NCBI RefSeq assembly: GCF_013359735.1 | Contig: NZ_JABFMX010000020.1 | Span: forward strand, 1-64,000 | DNA length: 64,000 bases | From: Arthrobacter sp. C9C5 | Lineage (GTDB): Bacteria > Actinomycetota > Actinomycetes > Actinomycetales > Micrococcaceae | Direction of reading: 5' to 3' | In this document: piece after piece, positions 51,509 through 59,665 of the stretch | Layout of the letters: the number at the start of each line of letters is the position of its first letter | Numbering within the stretch: position 1 is the stretch's first letter | Notes under the pieces: generated by a model | Databases searched by the model: none | What the model was told of the DNA's origin: nothing | The model's input: the letters and a program-made list of their open reading frames with translations, nothing else | Translations under genes and position numbers: made by a program

Positions 51509-51586
51509 GCATCAGCCCCTTCTGTACTTCTATTAAGACCATAGCCCCAAGTCGGCGGGTGCTGCTGAAGACTTCCGAAATACGGA

Positions 51587-52714
51587 CTAGTTCGTAACCT
51601 CGGGGGTGTCCTTGACATTGGTGCCGGCGATCGCGTCGCGGGCGGCCCGGCGCAGCTTCTTGTCCGAGACCGCGCGTTCGCCGACGGCCCCGGGGGTCCA
51701 GGCGTTGACGTCCTCGGCGTCGAACTCGGTCTTGGACGGCCGGCGCTTCACGGAGATCCCGGTGACGCCGTCGGCCAGCCGGCGGGTAACCAGCAGGAAG
51801 CCGGTGTGGGCCACCATCCGGTGGTCCGGGCGCACGGCGAGGCCCTCGAGGTGCCAGCCGCGAACCATGGATTCCCAGGCATCCGGTTCGGTGAAGCGGC
51901 CGTCGGCGCGGATGGCCTCGGCGGTCCGTGACAGCTGCGTCACAGTCGCGACATAGTTGATCCACACGCCGCCGGGGGCCAGCACGGTGGCCACGGCGTC
52001 GAGGCATTCCCACGGCGCCAGCATGTCCAGGACCACCCGGTCCACGGATCCCGGCGCCTCGGTCCGCACAACTTCCTCCTGGAAGTCGCCCAGGCTGATC
52101 TGCCACGCCGGGTGCGGGCCGCCGAAGATCGTTTCGACGTTGCCGCGGGCGATGTCGGCGAATTCCTCACGCCGCTCGAAGGAGTGCAGGTAGCCGTTGT
52201 CTCCCACCGCGCGCAGCAGCGAGATGGACAGCGCGCCGGAGCCGACGCCGGCCTCGACCACGCGGGCGCCCGGGAAAATGTCGGCCATGGTGACGATCTG
52301 GCCGGCGTCCTTGGGATACACCACGGCCGCGCCGCGCGGCATCGAGAGCACGAAGTCCGAGAGCAGCGGGCGCAGGGTCTGGTACTGCTGGCCGACGTTG
52401 TTCACCACGACCGAGCCGTCCGGCTTGCCGATGATCTCGTCGTGGTTGAGGAAGCCGCGGTGCGTGTGGAACGCCCCGCCGGCCTCGAGGCTGATGGTGT
52501 TCATCCGGCCGCGCTCGTCCGTGAGCTGCACCCGCTCGCCCTCGCGGAACGGACCGCGGCGCCGGTTGGCGCCGACCGGCGCAGTGGCGGGTGCGGTGCC
52601 TGTTGCTGTTTCGGTGGCTGTTACATTGGCAGTTTCGGCGGCTGGCGCCGAAGTGCTGTCGGCGGCCGTGCTGTCCCCGCTGGGGGTGGCGTTGGCGGCA
52701 GTGTCGCTGCTCAT
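51587..52714 (-). CDS. trmI: tRNA (adenine-58-N1)-methyltransferase
   Basis: 375 residues. N-terminal Ala/Thr-rich tail of about 50 residues, a small beta-barrel domain (GPFREGERVQLTDERGRMN) and a Rossmann domain with SAM motif VVEAGVGSGALSISLLRAVG, DRVVLDMLAPWECLDAVA and NYVATVTQLSRT. Methylates A58 in the T-loop of tRNAs. ATG 52714 after AGGAGCGAGGA. Located next to the proteasome genes, as in mycobacteria. Confidence 0.93.
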   Translation of the reverse strand: MSSDTAANATPSGDSTAADSTSAPAAETANVTATETATGTAPATAPVGANRRRGPFREGERVQLTDERGRMNTISLEAGGAFHTHRGFLNHDEIIGKPDGSVVVNNVGQQYQTLRPLLSDFVLSMPRGAAVVYPKDAGQIVTMADIFPGARVVEAGVGSGALSISLLRAVGDNGYLHSFERREEFADIARGNVETIFGGPHPAWQISLGDFQEEVVRTEAPGSVDRVVLDMLAPWECLDAVATVLAPGGVWINYVATVTQLSRTAEAIRADGRFTEPDAWESMVRGWHLEGLAVRPDHRMVAHTGFLLVTRRLADGVTGISVKRRPSKTEFDAEDVNAWTPGAVGERAVSDKKLRRAARDAIAGTNVKDTPEVTN

Positions 52715-52814
52715 GAGATGTTCCTCGCTCCTGTAAAGCTGCGGTGGCCGCGGATGGGGCGGCGGGCACCGGCCCGTGTTCGTGGGCCGGAGAATTCACG
52801 ACCGGCAGGTAACT

Positions 52815-54035
52815 CTACCGGGTCTGGTCCTGATTACGGCCTTCGCGCCCGGTCTGTGAGCCGGCGGTGCCGCTCGGCTGCTTCCCGGTCAGGGCGTTGA
52901 GCACGGTGAGCTGGCGCAACAGTCCGGTGACGGCGCCGGCGTCGTCGACCACGGCATAGTCCGAGCCTTCGATCTGGGCAAGGTACGCCAGCAGTTCGGC
53001 GCCCCGGTCGGTTTCCTTGACGTAGGCACCCGCCGCGAGCGGATAGGCGACGGCGGTTGCCGGGGTGGCGGCGGCCAGCGCGGGCGGAACGGCCGCGGCG
53101 GCGGTTTCGTCGACGACGGCTGAGGGCCGCGCGTCCTGACCGAAGAGCACGACGGCGGGGACGCCCAGCGGCGAGTGCCGCAGCACGTCCAGGACGGTGG
53201 CGGTGTCCGGCAGCCCGAGCGCCGGCTCGGCGAGGGCTGCGGCGTCCACCAGGTGCAGCCGGCTCCGGTAGCGGGCCTGCTGGATTGAGGCGGTGGCACC
53301 CATCCAGAGGAAGCTGCCCACCAGCAGGGTAATGAGCATGAGGGAGGTGTCCGGACGGTTGCCGCTCAGTAGCGGAAGTGCAACAAACCACACGGCCAGC
53401 GCGATCACGATGATGCGGCCGGCCCAGCCGGCTGCAATGGTGCCCTTCTCGTGGCTGCCGGTGACCTTCCAGACCGCGGATTCCACCAGCCGGCCGCCGT
53501 CCAGCGGCAGCCCGGGCAGCACATTGAAGATGCCGATCAGCAGGTTGGCCCAGACGAAGATGTTCGCCAGGGTGTCCGCGACACCGTCCAATTGCCCGCC
53601 GGAGAGCACCAGCCAGCCGCCGGCGGCGAGGACCAGGTTCGCGGCTGGTCCGGCCAAGGCAACCAGCACGGATCTGCCCGGCGAGGCGGTGAACTCTTCG
53701 AACTGGGTGTGGCCGCCCCAGAGGTTGAGGACGATTTTGCGGGTGGGCCAGTGGTAGAGCCTGGCGGTGAGCGCGTGGGCCAGTTCGTGGACGAGCACCG
53801 AGATCAGCAGCAGCACCGAGTAGGCGAACGCCACCAGGTAGGCGGTAACGCCCAGGCGGGGGTCGTTGTGCTCGAGCACGGGTCCGTAGGCGATGACGGT
53901 GAATGCGGCGATGGCGAACCACGAGTAGGCCAGCACCAAGGGAATGCCGGCGATCCGGCCAAGCGGGATTCCGCCGCGGAGCGAAAAGGGGCGGTCCTCG
54001 GTCTCCGGTGGCTTCTGCGGCAACGGCTCAGTCAA
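52815..54035 (-). CDS. site-2 protease (M50) with CBS domains
   Basis: 406-residue intramembrane zinc metalloprotease. Zinc motif VHELAH (His83, Glu84, His87) in the second hydrophobic region and the third ligand Asp179 in FNVLPGLPLDGG; about six membrane helices in total. Two CBS-like domains occupy the last 150 residues. TTG 54035 is proposed because GGAGG lies eight bases upstream and the reading frame upstream runs inside the HAD gene; it overlaps that gene's stop by eight bases. Substrate (for example an anti-sigma factor) unknown. Confidence 0.85.
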   Translation of the reverse strand: MTEPLPQKPPETEDRPFSLRGGIPLGRIAGIPLVLAYSWFAIAAFTVIAYGPVLEHNDPRLGVTAYLVAFAYSVLLLISVLVHELAHALTARLYHWPTRKIVLNLWGGHTQFEEFTASPGRSVLVALAGPAANLVLAAGGWLVLSGGQLDGVADTLANIFVWANLLIGIFNVLPGLPLDGGRLVESAVWKVTGSHEKGTIAAGWAGRIIVIALAVWFVALPLLSGNRPDTSLMLITLLVGSFLWMGATASIQQARYRSRLHLVDAAALAEPALGLPDTATVLDVLRHSPLGVPAVVLFGQDARPSAVVDETAAAAVPPALAAATPATAVAYPLAAGAYVKETDRGAELLAYLAQIEGSDYAVVDDAGAVTGLLRQLTVLNALTGKQPSGTAGSQTGREGRNQDQTR

Positions 54036-54807
54036 GGCGACGGCCTCCGCTTGCCGCGTTTTCCAGCCCGGCGTTCTCCAGTTCGCCGGCGGACAGCCGC
54101 AGACCCGCCCCGGTAAATTCGTGCCGGAGGCCGAGCAACTCCTCCAGGTCGGCGACCGTGCGTCCGGCGAGGGTGTCCCAGGTCGCGCGCCGCGGATCGT
54201 GCGGGAGCGGGACGATGTGCGGAATCGCCACCGTGACGACGCCGGAAGCCACGGCCGCCGCAACCCCCGGCGCCGAGTCTTCGAGGGCCACGCAGTGCCG
54301 GTGGTCCAGCTCGGGGTCGTGCTGCTGCAGGAGTTCCACGGCTGTCAGGTACGCCTCGGGATGCGGCTTGCCCTGCGTGACGGTGTCCCCGGTGACCAGG
54401 AACTCGAAATAGGGTTTGGGCAGGCTGGCCACGATTTCGCGGGCAAGGGGCGCCTCGGACATGGTGACGAGGGCGCAGCGGACGCCCGCCGTGTGCAGTT
54501 CGTCCAGCAGTTCGCGTGCGCCGGGGCGCCACGGCACGGACTCCCGGACCAGGCTGACGACATGCCCGGTGAGGGTGTCGATGATTTCGCGCACTTCCAG
54601 CGCCACGCCGGCTTCCTGCAGGATGCCGGCCGAGTAGACCAGCGACTGGCCTACGAGCTGCATGGCCTTCTCGTGCGACCACTGTCCGCCGTGGGCGGCC
54701 ACCAGGGCGTGTTCGGCTTCAATCCAGTACCGTTCGGTGTCCACGATCGTGCCGTCCATGTCCCATAAAGCGGCTTTGAGCAGGGGCTGGGAGGCTGGGG
54801 ATCGCAT
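54028..54807 (-). CDS. HAD-superfamily phosphatase/phosphomutase-like
   Basis: 259 residues. HAD motifs: LWDMDGT (nucleophile Asp16, acid Asp18), VTMSEAP, GKPHPEAYL and ALEDSAPGVAAAVASG, with a four-helix cap (SLVYSAGILQEAG region). The family includes beta-phosphoglucomutase and pyrophosphatases; substrate not evident. Start ATG 54807 seven bases after TAGACT (54820-54815, minus). The gene overlaps the M50 protease gene. Divergent from the PAC2 gene. Confidence 0.88.
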   Translation of the reverse strand: MRSPASQPLLKAALWDMDGTIVDTERYWIEAEHALVAAHGGQWSHEKAMQLVGQSLVYSAGILQEAGVALEVREIIDTLTGHVVSLVRESVPWRPGARELLDELHTAGVRCALVTMSEAPLAREIVASLPKPYFEFLVTGDTVTQGKPHPEAYLTAVELLQQHDPELDHRHCVALEDSAPGVAAAVASGVVTVAIPHIVPLPHDPRRATWDTLAGRTVADLEELLGLRHEFTGAGLRLSAGELENAGLENAASGGRRLD

Positions 54808-54916
54808 GCCCTCCAGTCTACGGTGCGGGCCCTGCGGGGTGCCCACGGCTACGCCGATGGCGAATTTCAGGGCACCCGGGGCGTTTTCCTTCATGCGCGC
54901 GCCCGCGACTTGGACG

Positions 54917-54922
54917 TAGGGT
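54917..54922 (+). promoter_or_regulatory. -10 box of the PAC2 gene
   Basis: TAGGGT, six bases before ATG 54929, in the divergent gap with the HAD gene. Confidence 0.4.
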
Positions 54923-54928
54923 GAACAC

Positions 54929-55834
54929 ATGAATAGCTTCGAGCCAGACACCACGGAAACTGGCGTCACGCCCGAGCCGGAGCGGCTGCTGCAGCCCGTG
55001 CCCGAGGGCCAGCGTGTCACCGTGATGCTTGCAGCCTTCGAAGGCTGGAATGATGCCGGTGAAGCGGCGAGCGATGCGCTGCGCTACCTCAACAAACTCT
55101 GGGGCGGCAAAAAGGTGGGCTCGATCGATGCCGACGAGTATTACGACTTTCAGTTCACCCGCCCCACCATCCGGCGCACGGCGTCCGGCGAACGGAAGAT
55201 CAAGTGGCCTGCCACCCGGATCTTTAAAGCCAGCGTCCCGGACTCCAACGTGGACGTCATCTTTGTCCAGGGCACCGAGCCGTCCTACAAATGGCGCGCT
55301 TACACGGCTGAGCTGTTGGTGCACGCCGAGGCGCTGAAGGTGGACTACGTGATCCTGGTCGGGGCCCTGCTCGCGGACGTGCCGCACAGCCGCCCCATCC
55401 CGGTCAGCGCCTCAACCGACGATGCGGCACTGCGGGAGCGGATGGACCTTGAGGCATCCCAGTACGAAGGTCCGGTAGGGATCGTCGGGGTGCTCGCCGA
55501 GGTGGCCCTGCTGGCCGGGCTTCCCACCGTCTCGCTCTGGGCGGCCGTGCCGCACTATGTGGCGCAGGCGCCCTCGCCGAAGGCCCAGCTGGCCCTGCTG
55601 CACCGGATCGAGGAACTGCTGCAGGTCCCGCTGGACACGCAGGAGCTGGTGGAGGACTCGGACGCGTGGGAACGCGGCGTGGACGAGCTCGCAACTGAGG
55701 ACCCGGAGATCGCCGCCTACGTCCGCCAGTTGGAGGAAGCGAAAGACACCGCAGACTTGCCCGAGGCCAGCGGCGAATCGATCGCGCGGGAATTCGAGCG
55801 ATACCTCAAGCGCCGCGGCAAGGACAAGCCCTAG
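54929..55834 (+). CDS. PAC2 family protein
   Basis: 301 residues, PAC2 (proteasome assembly chaperone-like) fold: VMLAAFEGWNDAGEAASDALRYL, YDFQFTRPTI, GTEPSYKWRAYT, GALLADVPHSRPIPV. Actinobacterial PAC2 proteins occur beside the proteasome cluster, but whether they assemble the bacterial 20S core is not established. ATG 54929, leaderless. It is the only rightward gene in this stretch and ends 25 bases from the convergent mshC. Confidence 0.85.
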   Translation: MNSFEPDTTETGVTPEPERLLQPVPEGQRVTVMLAAFEGWNDAGEAASDALRYLNKLWGGKKVGSIDADEYYDFQFTRPTIRRTASGERKIKWPATRIFKASVPDSNVDVIFVQGTEPSYKWRAYTAELLVHAEALKVDYVILVGALLADVPHSRPIPVSASTDDAALRERMDLEASQYEGPVGIVGVLAEVALLAGLPTVSLWAAVPHYVAQAPSPKAQLALLHRIEELLQVPLDTQELVEDSDAWERGVDELATEDPEIAAYVRQLEEAKDTADLPEASGESIAREFERYLKRRGKDKP

Positions 55835-55859
55835 AGCCTGAGGCCCTAGGGCCGGCGCT

Positions 55860-57143
55860 TTAGAGTTCGACGCCGAGCAGCGCGTCGACGGCGTCGCCCA
55901 CCAGTGCCGCGTCAGCGGCGGAACCGGTACCAGCTCCGGCCGCCAGCGCCGCAGCGGCCCACGCGTCCATGGTCGAGAGGGCACGCGGGGCGTTGAGGTC
56001 GTCCGAGAGCGCGGCCCGCATCTCTGCGAGGACAGGACCGGCAGAACCCGCCGGTGCGAGTTCGACGGCGGCACGCCAGGTCCGGAGCCGGTCCTTGGCC
56101 TCGGCGAAGCCCTCATCGGTCCAGGACCAGTCGCTGCGGTAGTGGTGGGCGAGGATCGCCAGCCGGATCGCGGCAGGGTCTTCGCCGGCGGCGCGCAGCT
56201 TGGAGACGAGCACGAGGTTGCCCTTGGACTTGCTCATCTTCTCGCCGTCGAGCCCCACCATGCCGGCGTGGGCGAAGTGCTTGGCCAGCGGCACCCCGGT
56301 CAGGGAGTAGGCGTGGCCGGCTCCCATTTCGTGGTGCGGGAAGACCAGGTCGGACCCGCCGCCCTGGACGGTGAACGGAGCGGGCAGGTATCGCTGCGCG
56401 ATGACAGTACATTCGATGTGCCAGCCGGGACGCCCCTCCCCCAGCTCGCCGCCGGGCCAGCTGGGTTCGCCGTCGCGGGCCACGCGCCAGAGCAGCGGAT
56501 CCAGCGCCTGGCGTTTCCCGGCGCGGCCGGGGTCGCCGCCGCGCTCGGCGAAGAGTTCCAGCATCTCGGCGTCGGACAGGCCGGAGATGGATCCCAGCGT
56601 CCACGCGTCGTGCGCCTCGGCCGAGTGCTTTCCGGCCGCCTCGACGTCGTAGTAGACGTCGCCGTCGGGCTCGCCGGCGGTGCCGGACACCCGGTAGGCC
56701 AGTCCGCGCTGCACGAGCGACTCGATTGCCGGGACGATCAGCGGGATGGCTTCGACGGCGCCCACGTAGTTGTCCGGCGCCAGCACGTTCAGGGCTTCCA
56801 TGTCGGTCTGGAACAGCTCGATTTGGCTGGCGGCGAGTTCCCGCCAGTCCACCCCGGTGGCCGTCGCGCGCTCCAGCAGGGGGTCGTCGACGTCGGTCAC
56901 GTTCTGGACGTACGCGACCTGCTGACGGCCGTCGCGCCACGCCCGGTTGAGCAGGTCAAAGGCGACATAGCTCGCCGCGTGGCCCATGTGGGTGGCGTCA
57001 TAGGGGGTGATCCCGCAGACGTACATGGACTGCTCCCCCGTCGCTTCAAGGGTGACGAGGCCGCCCTTGGCGGTATCGAAAAGACGCAGCGCGGGCATGC
57101 TGCCCGGCAGCTGGGGAACAGGGCGGGAGATCCAGGATTTCAC
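55860..57143 (-). CDS. mshC: cysteine--1-D-myo-inosityl glucosaminide ligase MshC
   Basis: Third enzyme of mycothiol synthesis, joining Cys to GlcN-Ins; 427 residues, related to cysteinyl-tRNA synthetase but without its anticodon domain. Class I signatures: [14 protein letters not shown] (zinc Cys43; HMGH 52-55), [38 protein letters not shown] and [12 protein letters not shown] 57143 lies six bases after TAGGCT (57155-57150, minus). Directly downstream of uppP, whose stop lies 16 bases away. Confidence 0.96.
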   Translation of the reverse strand: MKSWISRPVPQLPGSMPALRLFDTAKGGLVTLEATGEQSMYVCGITPYDATHMGHAASYVAFDLLNRAWRDGRQQVAYVQNVTDVDDPLLERATATGVDWRELAASQIELFQTDMEALNVLAPDNYVGAVEAIPLIVPAIESLVQRGLAYRVSGTAGEPDGDVYYDVEAAGKHSAEAHDAWTLGSISGLSDAEMLELFAERGGDPGRAGKRQALDPLLWRVARDGEPSWPGGELGEGRPGWHIECTVIAQRYLPAPFTVQGGGSDLVFPHHEMGAGHAYSLTGVPLAKHFAHAGMVGLDGEKMSKSKGNLVLVSKLRAAGEDPAAIRLAILAHHYRSDWSWTDEGFAEAKDRLRTWRAAVELAPAGSAGPVLAEMRAALSDDLNAPRALSTMDAWAAAALAAGAGTGSAADAALVGDAVDALLGVEL

Positions 57144-57158
57144 ACCCCAAGCCTAGTG

Positions 57159-57992
57159 CTAGGCGCTGATGACATTGAAACCGAGCAACAGATACAGCGC
57201 GAGGCCCAGGAAGATGCGGTACCAGACGAAGAGCCGGTAGCTGCGGGTGGAGACGTACCTGAGGAACCAGCCGATGATGACGTAGCCCACCACGAAGGCG
57301 ATCGCGGTGGCGAGGGCGGTCTCGGGCAGGCCGTAGGGGCCGGTGATGCCGTCCTTCGAGACCACCTTGTACAGCTGGTAGAGGCCGCTGCCGAAGACGG
57401 CGGGGATTGCGAGCAGGAAGGAGTAGCGGGCGGCGGCCTCACGGGTGTACCCCATGAGCAGGCCGGCCGTGATCGTGCCGCCGGAGCGTGACACCCCGGG
57501 GATCAGCGCCATCGCCTGGGCGAGGCCGTAGAAGATGCCGTGCTTGTAGCTGAGTTTGGTGAGGTCACGTTCCTGGCGGCCAACGGCGTCCGCCACGGCG
57601 AGGATCATGCCGAAGACGATCAGGGTGGTGGCGACGATCCACAGGCTACGGAGCACCGATTCGATCTGGTCCTGGAAGAGCAGGCCCAGGACGATGATCG
57701 GCAGGCTGCCCAGAATCACAAGCCAGCCCATCCGCGCGTCCGGATCCTGCCGTGACACCTTGCCGGTCAGCGAGCCGAACCAGGCCTTGACGATCCGCAC
57801 AATGTCCCGCCAGAAGTAGACGATCACCGCCGTCTCGGTACCCAGCTGGGTGATGGCGGTGAAAGCGGCGCCGGGGTCCGCGGCGTTGGGCAGGAACGCC
57901 CCCACGATCCGCAGATGGGCGCTCGAGGAAATCGGGAGGAATTCTGTCAGTCCCTGCACAAGGCCCAGAAAGGCCGCTTCTAACCAGTTCAC
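57159..57992 (-). CDS. uppP: undecaprenyl-diphosphate phosphatase UppP
   Basis: BacA-type membrane phosphatase that recycles undecaprenyl-PP; 277 residues, the normal length, eight membrane helices. Motifs: [16 protein letters not shown] (catalytic loop with Glu) and [15 protein letters not shown]. Start GTG 57992, giving [14 protein letters not shown], eight bases after TAGGGT. A long open frame upstream on the same strand is antisense to the aldo/keto reductase gene and is not part of the protein. Confidence 0.96.
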   Translation of the reverse strand: MNWLEAAFLGLVQGLTEFLPISSSAHLRIVGAFLPNAADPGAAFTAITQLGTETAVIVYFWRDIVRIVKAWFGSLTGKVSRQDPDARMGWLVILGSLPIIVLGLLFQDQIESVLRSLWIVATTLIVFGMILAVADAVGRQERDLTKLSYKHGIFYGLAQAMALIPGVSRSGGTITAGLLMGYTREAAARYSFLLAIPAVFGSGLYQLYKVVSKDGITGPYGLPETALATAIAFVVGYVIIGWFLRYVSTRSYRLFVWYRIFLGLALYLLLGFNVISA

Positions 57993-58043
57993 GTTTATAG
58001 ACCCTACGTTATGGAGGTTCCGAAGCATCGTAAGCTTGCAGGC
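57993..58043. promoter_or_regulatory. divergent promoter region, uppP and aldo/keto reductase
   Basis: Only 51 bases separate the two start codons. TAGGGT on the minus strand (58006-58001) serves uppP and TAAGCT (58031-58036) the reductase gene, seven bases before its ATG. The -35 regions must overlap, so the two genes may compete for polymerase. Confidence 0.45.
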
Positions 58044-58979
58044 ATGCAGCAGCGTTATGTCGGCAACAGTGGGTTGCGTGTCTCGTCCCTTTCTCTTGGC
58101 ACCATGTCGTGGGCCGGTGAGACCGATGAACAGGATGCCGCCGGACTGCTTCGTGCTTTCGTCGACGGCGGCGGCACGCTGATCGACACGGCCGCGTCCT
58201 ACGCCGGCGGCGGGGCCGAGGTCCTGCTTGGCGGCATGCTGGGCGACGTCGTGGCCCGCTCCGAAGTGGTGATCTCCACCAAAGCCGGGTTGACGACGTC
58301 GGGCGGCCGGCGCAGCGTGGACACCTCCCGTAACGGCATGCTGTCCGGGCTTGACGCGAGCTTGGCCCGGCTCGGCACCGACTATGTGGATATCTGGTTC
58401 GCCCAGGCCTGGGATCCGAACGTTCCGTTGGAGGAAACGCTTTCCGCCTTGGAATTCGCCGTCCGCTCCGGCCGGGCACGCTACGCCGGTGTCTCCAACT
58501 TCAACGGCTGGCAGACCGCCAAGGCCGCCGCGGTGGCTGACTTCCCGCTGGTTGCTTGCCAGGCCGAATACTCCCTGCTGCAGCGCAAGCCCGAAGACGA
58601 GCTGATCCCGGCCATCGAAGACGCCGGGCTCGGCCTGATGGCGTGGGGCCCGCTGGGACGCGGGGTGCTGACCGGCAAGTACCGCGGTCATATTCCCTCC
58701 GATTCGCGGGCCGCGCACCAAAAGCTGGCCGGCTACGTGGCGCCCTATCTTGAAGGGACCGCCTCCAGCGTCGTGGAGGCGGTGGCGATGGCGGCCAGGG
58801 GTCTGGGCCGGACCGCGCTGGACGTGTCCCTGAGCTGGGTGCTCTCCCAGCACGGCGTGGCCACCGCGCTGGTAGGTGCCCGGACGTTGGTCCAGTTGAA
58901 GGAAATCATGGATGCGGTGCTGACGCCGTTGCCGCCGGAGATTGCCGCGGCGCTTGAGGATGTCTCCAACCCGGCCTGA
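58044..58979 (+). CDS. aldo/keto reductase family protein, catalytic His replaced
   Basis: 311-residue TIM-barrel oxidoreductase. Asp48 ([10 protein letters not shown]), Tyr53 and Lys80 (VVISTKAG) of the catalytic tetrad are present, but the place of the catalytic His (usually LHxxD) reads WFAQAWDP, with Gln121. NADPH-site segments [11 protein letters not shown] and [10 protein letters not shown] are normal. The substitution suggests altered chemistry or a non-reductase role. ATG 58044 is seven bases after TAAGCT; a longer form from ATG 58011 would start upstream of that box. Substrate unknown. Confidence 0.88.
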   Translation: MQQRYVGNSGLRVSSLSLGTMSWAGETDEQDAAGLLRAFVDGGGTLIDTAASYAGGGAEVLLGGMLGDVVARSEVVISTKAGLTTSGGRRSVDTSRNGMLSGLDASLARLGTDYVDIWFAQAWDPNVPLEETLSALEFAVRSGRARYAGVSNFNGWQTAKAAAVADFPLVACQAEYSLLQRKPEDELIPAIEDAGLGLMAWGPLGRGVLTGKYRGHIPSDSRAAHQKLAGYVAPYLEGTASSVVEAVAMAARGLGRTALDVSLSWVLSQHGVATALVGARTLVQLKEIMDAVLTPLPPEIAAALEDVSNPA

Positions 58980-59122
58980 TCCGCGCTAGCTTTTCGGATG
59001 TGTCCGCCTACGCCGGACTTGCCTTTGGTCGAATCCCACCAACCATGCCCGGTGTGCCCGCCCGGGCGAAGAAGCCGAGCTTCCACACGAGCTTGACGAA
59101 ATCTCTGGCCGTGGCTTAAGTG

Positions 59123-59392
59123 CTAGTTGTCCTGCAGGAGTTCGAGATCTTCCTCGTCGTCGACGTCTTCGCTTTCGTCCTCGTCATCTTCTTCGTCGAT
59201 GACCTCAAGCGGCGTCACTTCGCCATACGCTTCATAGAGGGAGTCGTCGTAGACTTCAAAAGCATCGGCGACGGCGAAGAAGGCCGCTTCGACCGCTGGA
59301 TCCCCGTCTCCCCGCCGCGCTGCGGCGGCGGCCAGGTGTTCTTCGAGGGCGGCGGTTAGGGACTGAAGCGCGACACGCGGATCGATGCTCAT
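59123..59392 (-). CDS. small acidic protein of unknown function
   Basis: 89 residues. N-terminal helix-rich part (MSIDPRVALQSLTAALEEHLAAA), middle EAAFFAVADAFEVYDDSLYEAYGE, then a strongly acidic tail with EEDDEDESEDVDDEED. ATG 59392 six bases after TAACGT (minus). Convergent with the reductase gene and divergent from the DUF5703 gene with 39 bases between. Similar short proteins are carried in this position by Micrococcaceae, sometimes annotated as primosomal protein without evidence. Confidence 0.75.
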   Translation of the reverse strand: MSIDPRVALQSLTAALEEHLAAAAARRGDGDPAVEAAFFAVADAFEVYDDSLYEAYGEVTPLEVIDEEDDEDESEDVDDEEDLELLQDN

Positions 59393-59431
59393 GACTTCAC
59401 GTTAGCCCGAAAAAGACGAAAATGGAGAGCA

Positions 59432-59665
59432 ATGAAGGAACATTTTCTGAGCAGCTCGGTCCGTCGGGAGCGGGACTACGCCCGTCAGTACGAGTACCTC
59501 GTGCTGACGGTCAGCCCTGAGGATTCGCTGCCCGAGGCGCGCCGCATCCTCGCCGCACACTCCGAGTACGGTAAATGGGAACTCGAGCGCAGCGTCCTTT
59601 ATGTCGGCGGCGGACGCCGCTTCTGGCTGCGTCGGAAGGTCATCCAAGTCCAGCGGACCGTCTAG
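59432..59665 (+). CDS. DUF5703 family protein
   Basis: 77 residues. Consensus-like segments: ARQYEYLVLTVSPEDSLPEARRILAA, YGKWELERSVLYVGG and RRFWLRRKVIQVQRTV. Basic, no membrane helix. ATG 59432 after GGAGAG. Its TAG stop overlaps the convergent acyl-CoA dehydrogenase-like stop in the shared palindrome CTAG (59662-59665). Function unknown. Confidence 0.8.
   Translation: MKEHFLSSSVRRERDYARQYEYLVLTVSPEDSLPEARRILAAHSEYGKWELERSVLYVGGGRRFWLRRKVIQVQRTV

Noticed and set aside
49757-51544. A 595-codon open frame on the plus strand opposite arc.
   Set aside because: Antisense to a textbook ARC/Mpa gene; no ribosome site and unnatural Val/Leu/Gln/His composition.
55842-55853. GGCCCTAGGGCC palindrome between the convergent PAC2 and mshC genes.
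   Set aside because: It has no loop and no T run, so it is a poor terminator; it is likely chance in GC-rich DNA.
57993-58853. Upstream extension of the uppP frame to 58853.
   Set aside because: It would be antisense to the aldo/keto reductase and make UppP twice its normal length; GTG 57992 fits promoter and family length.
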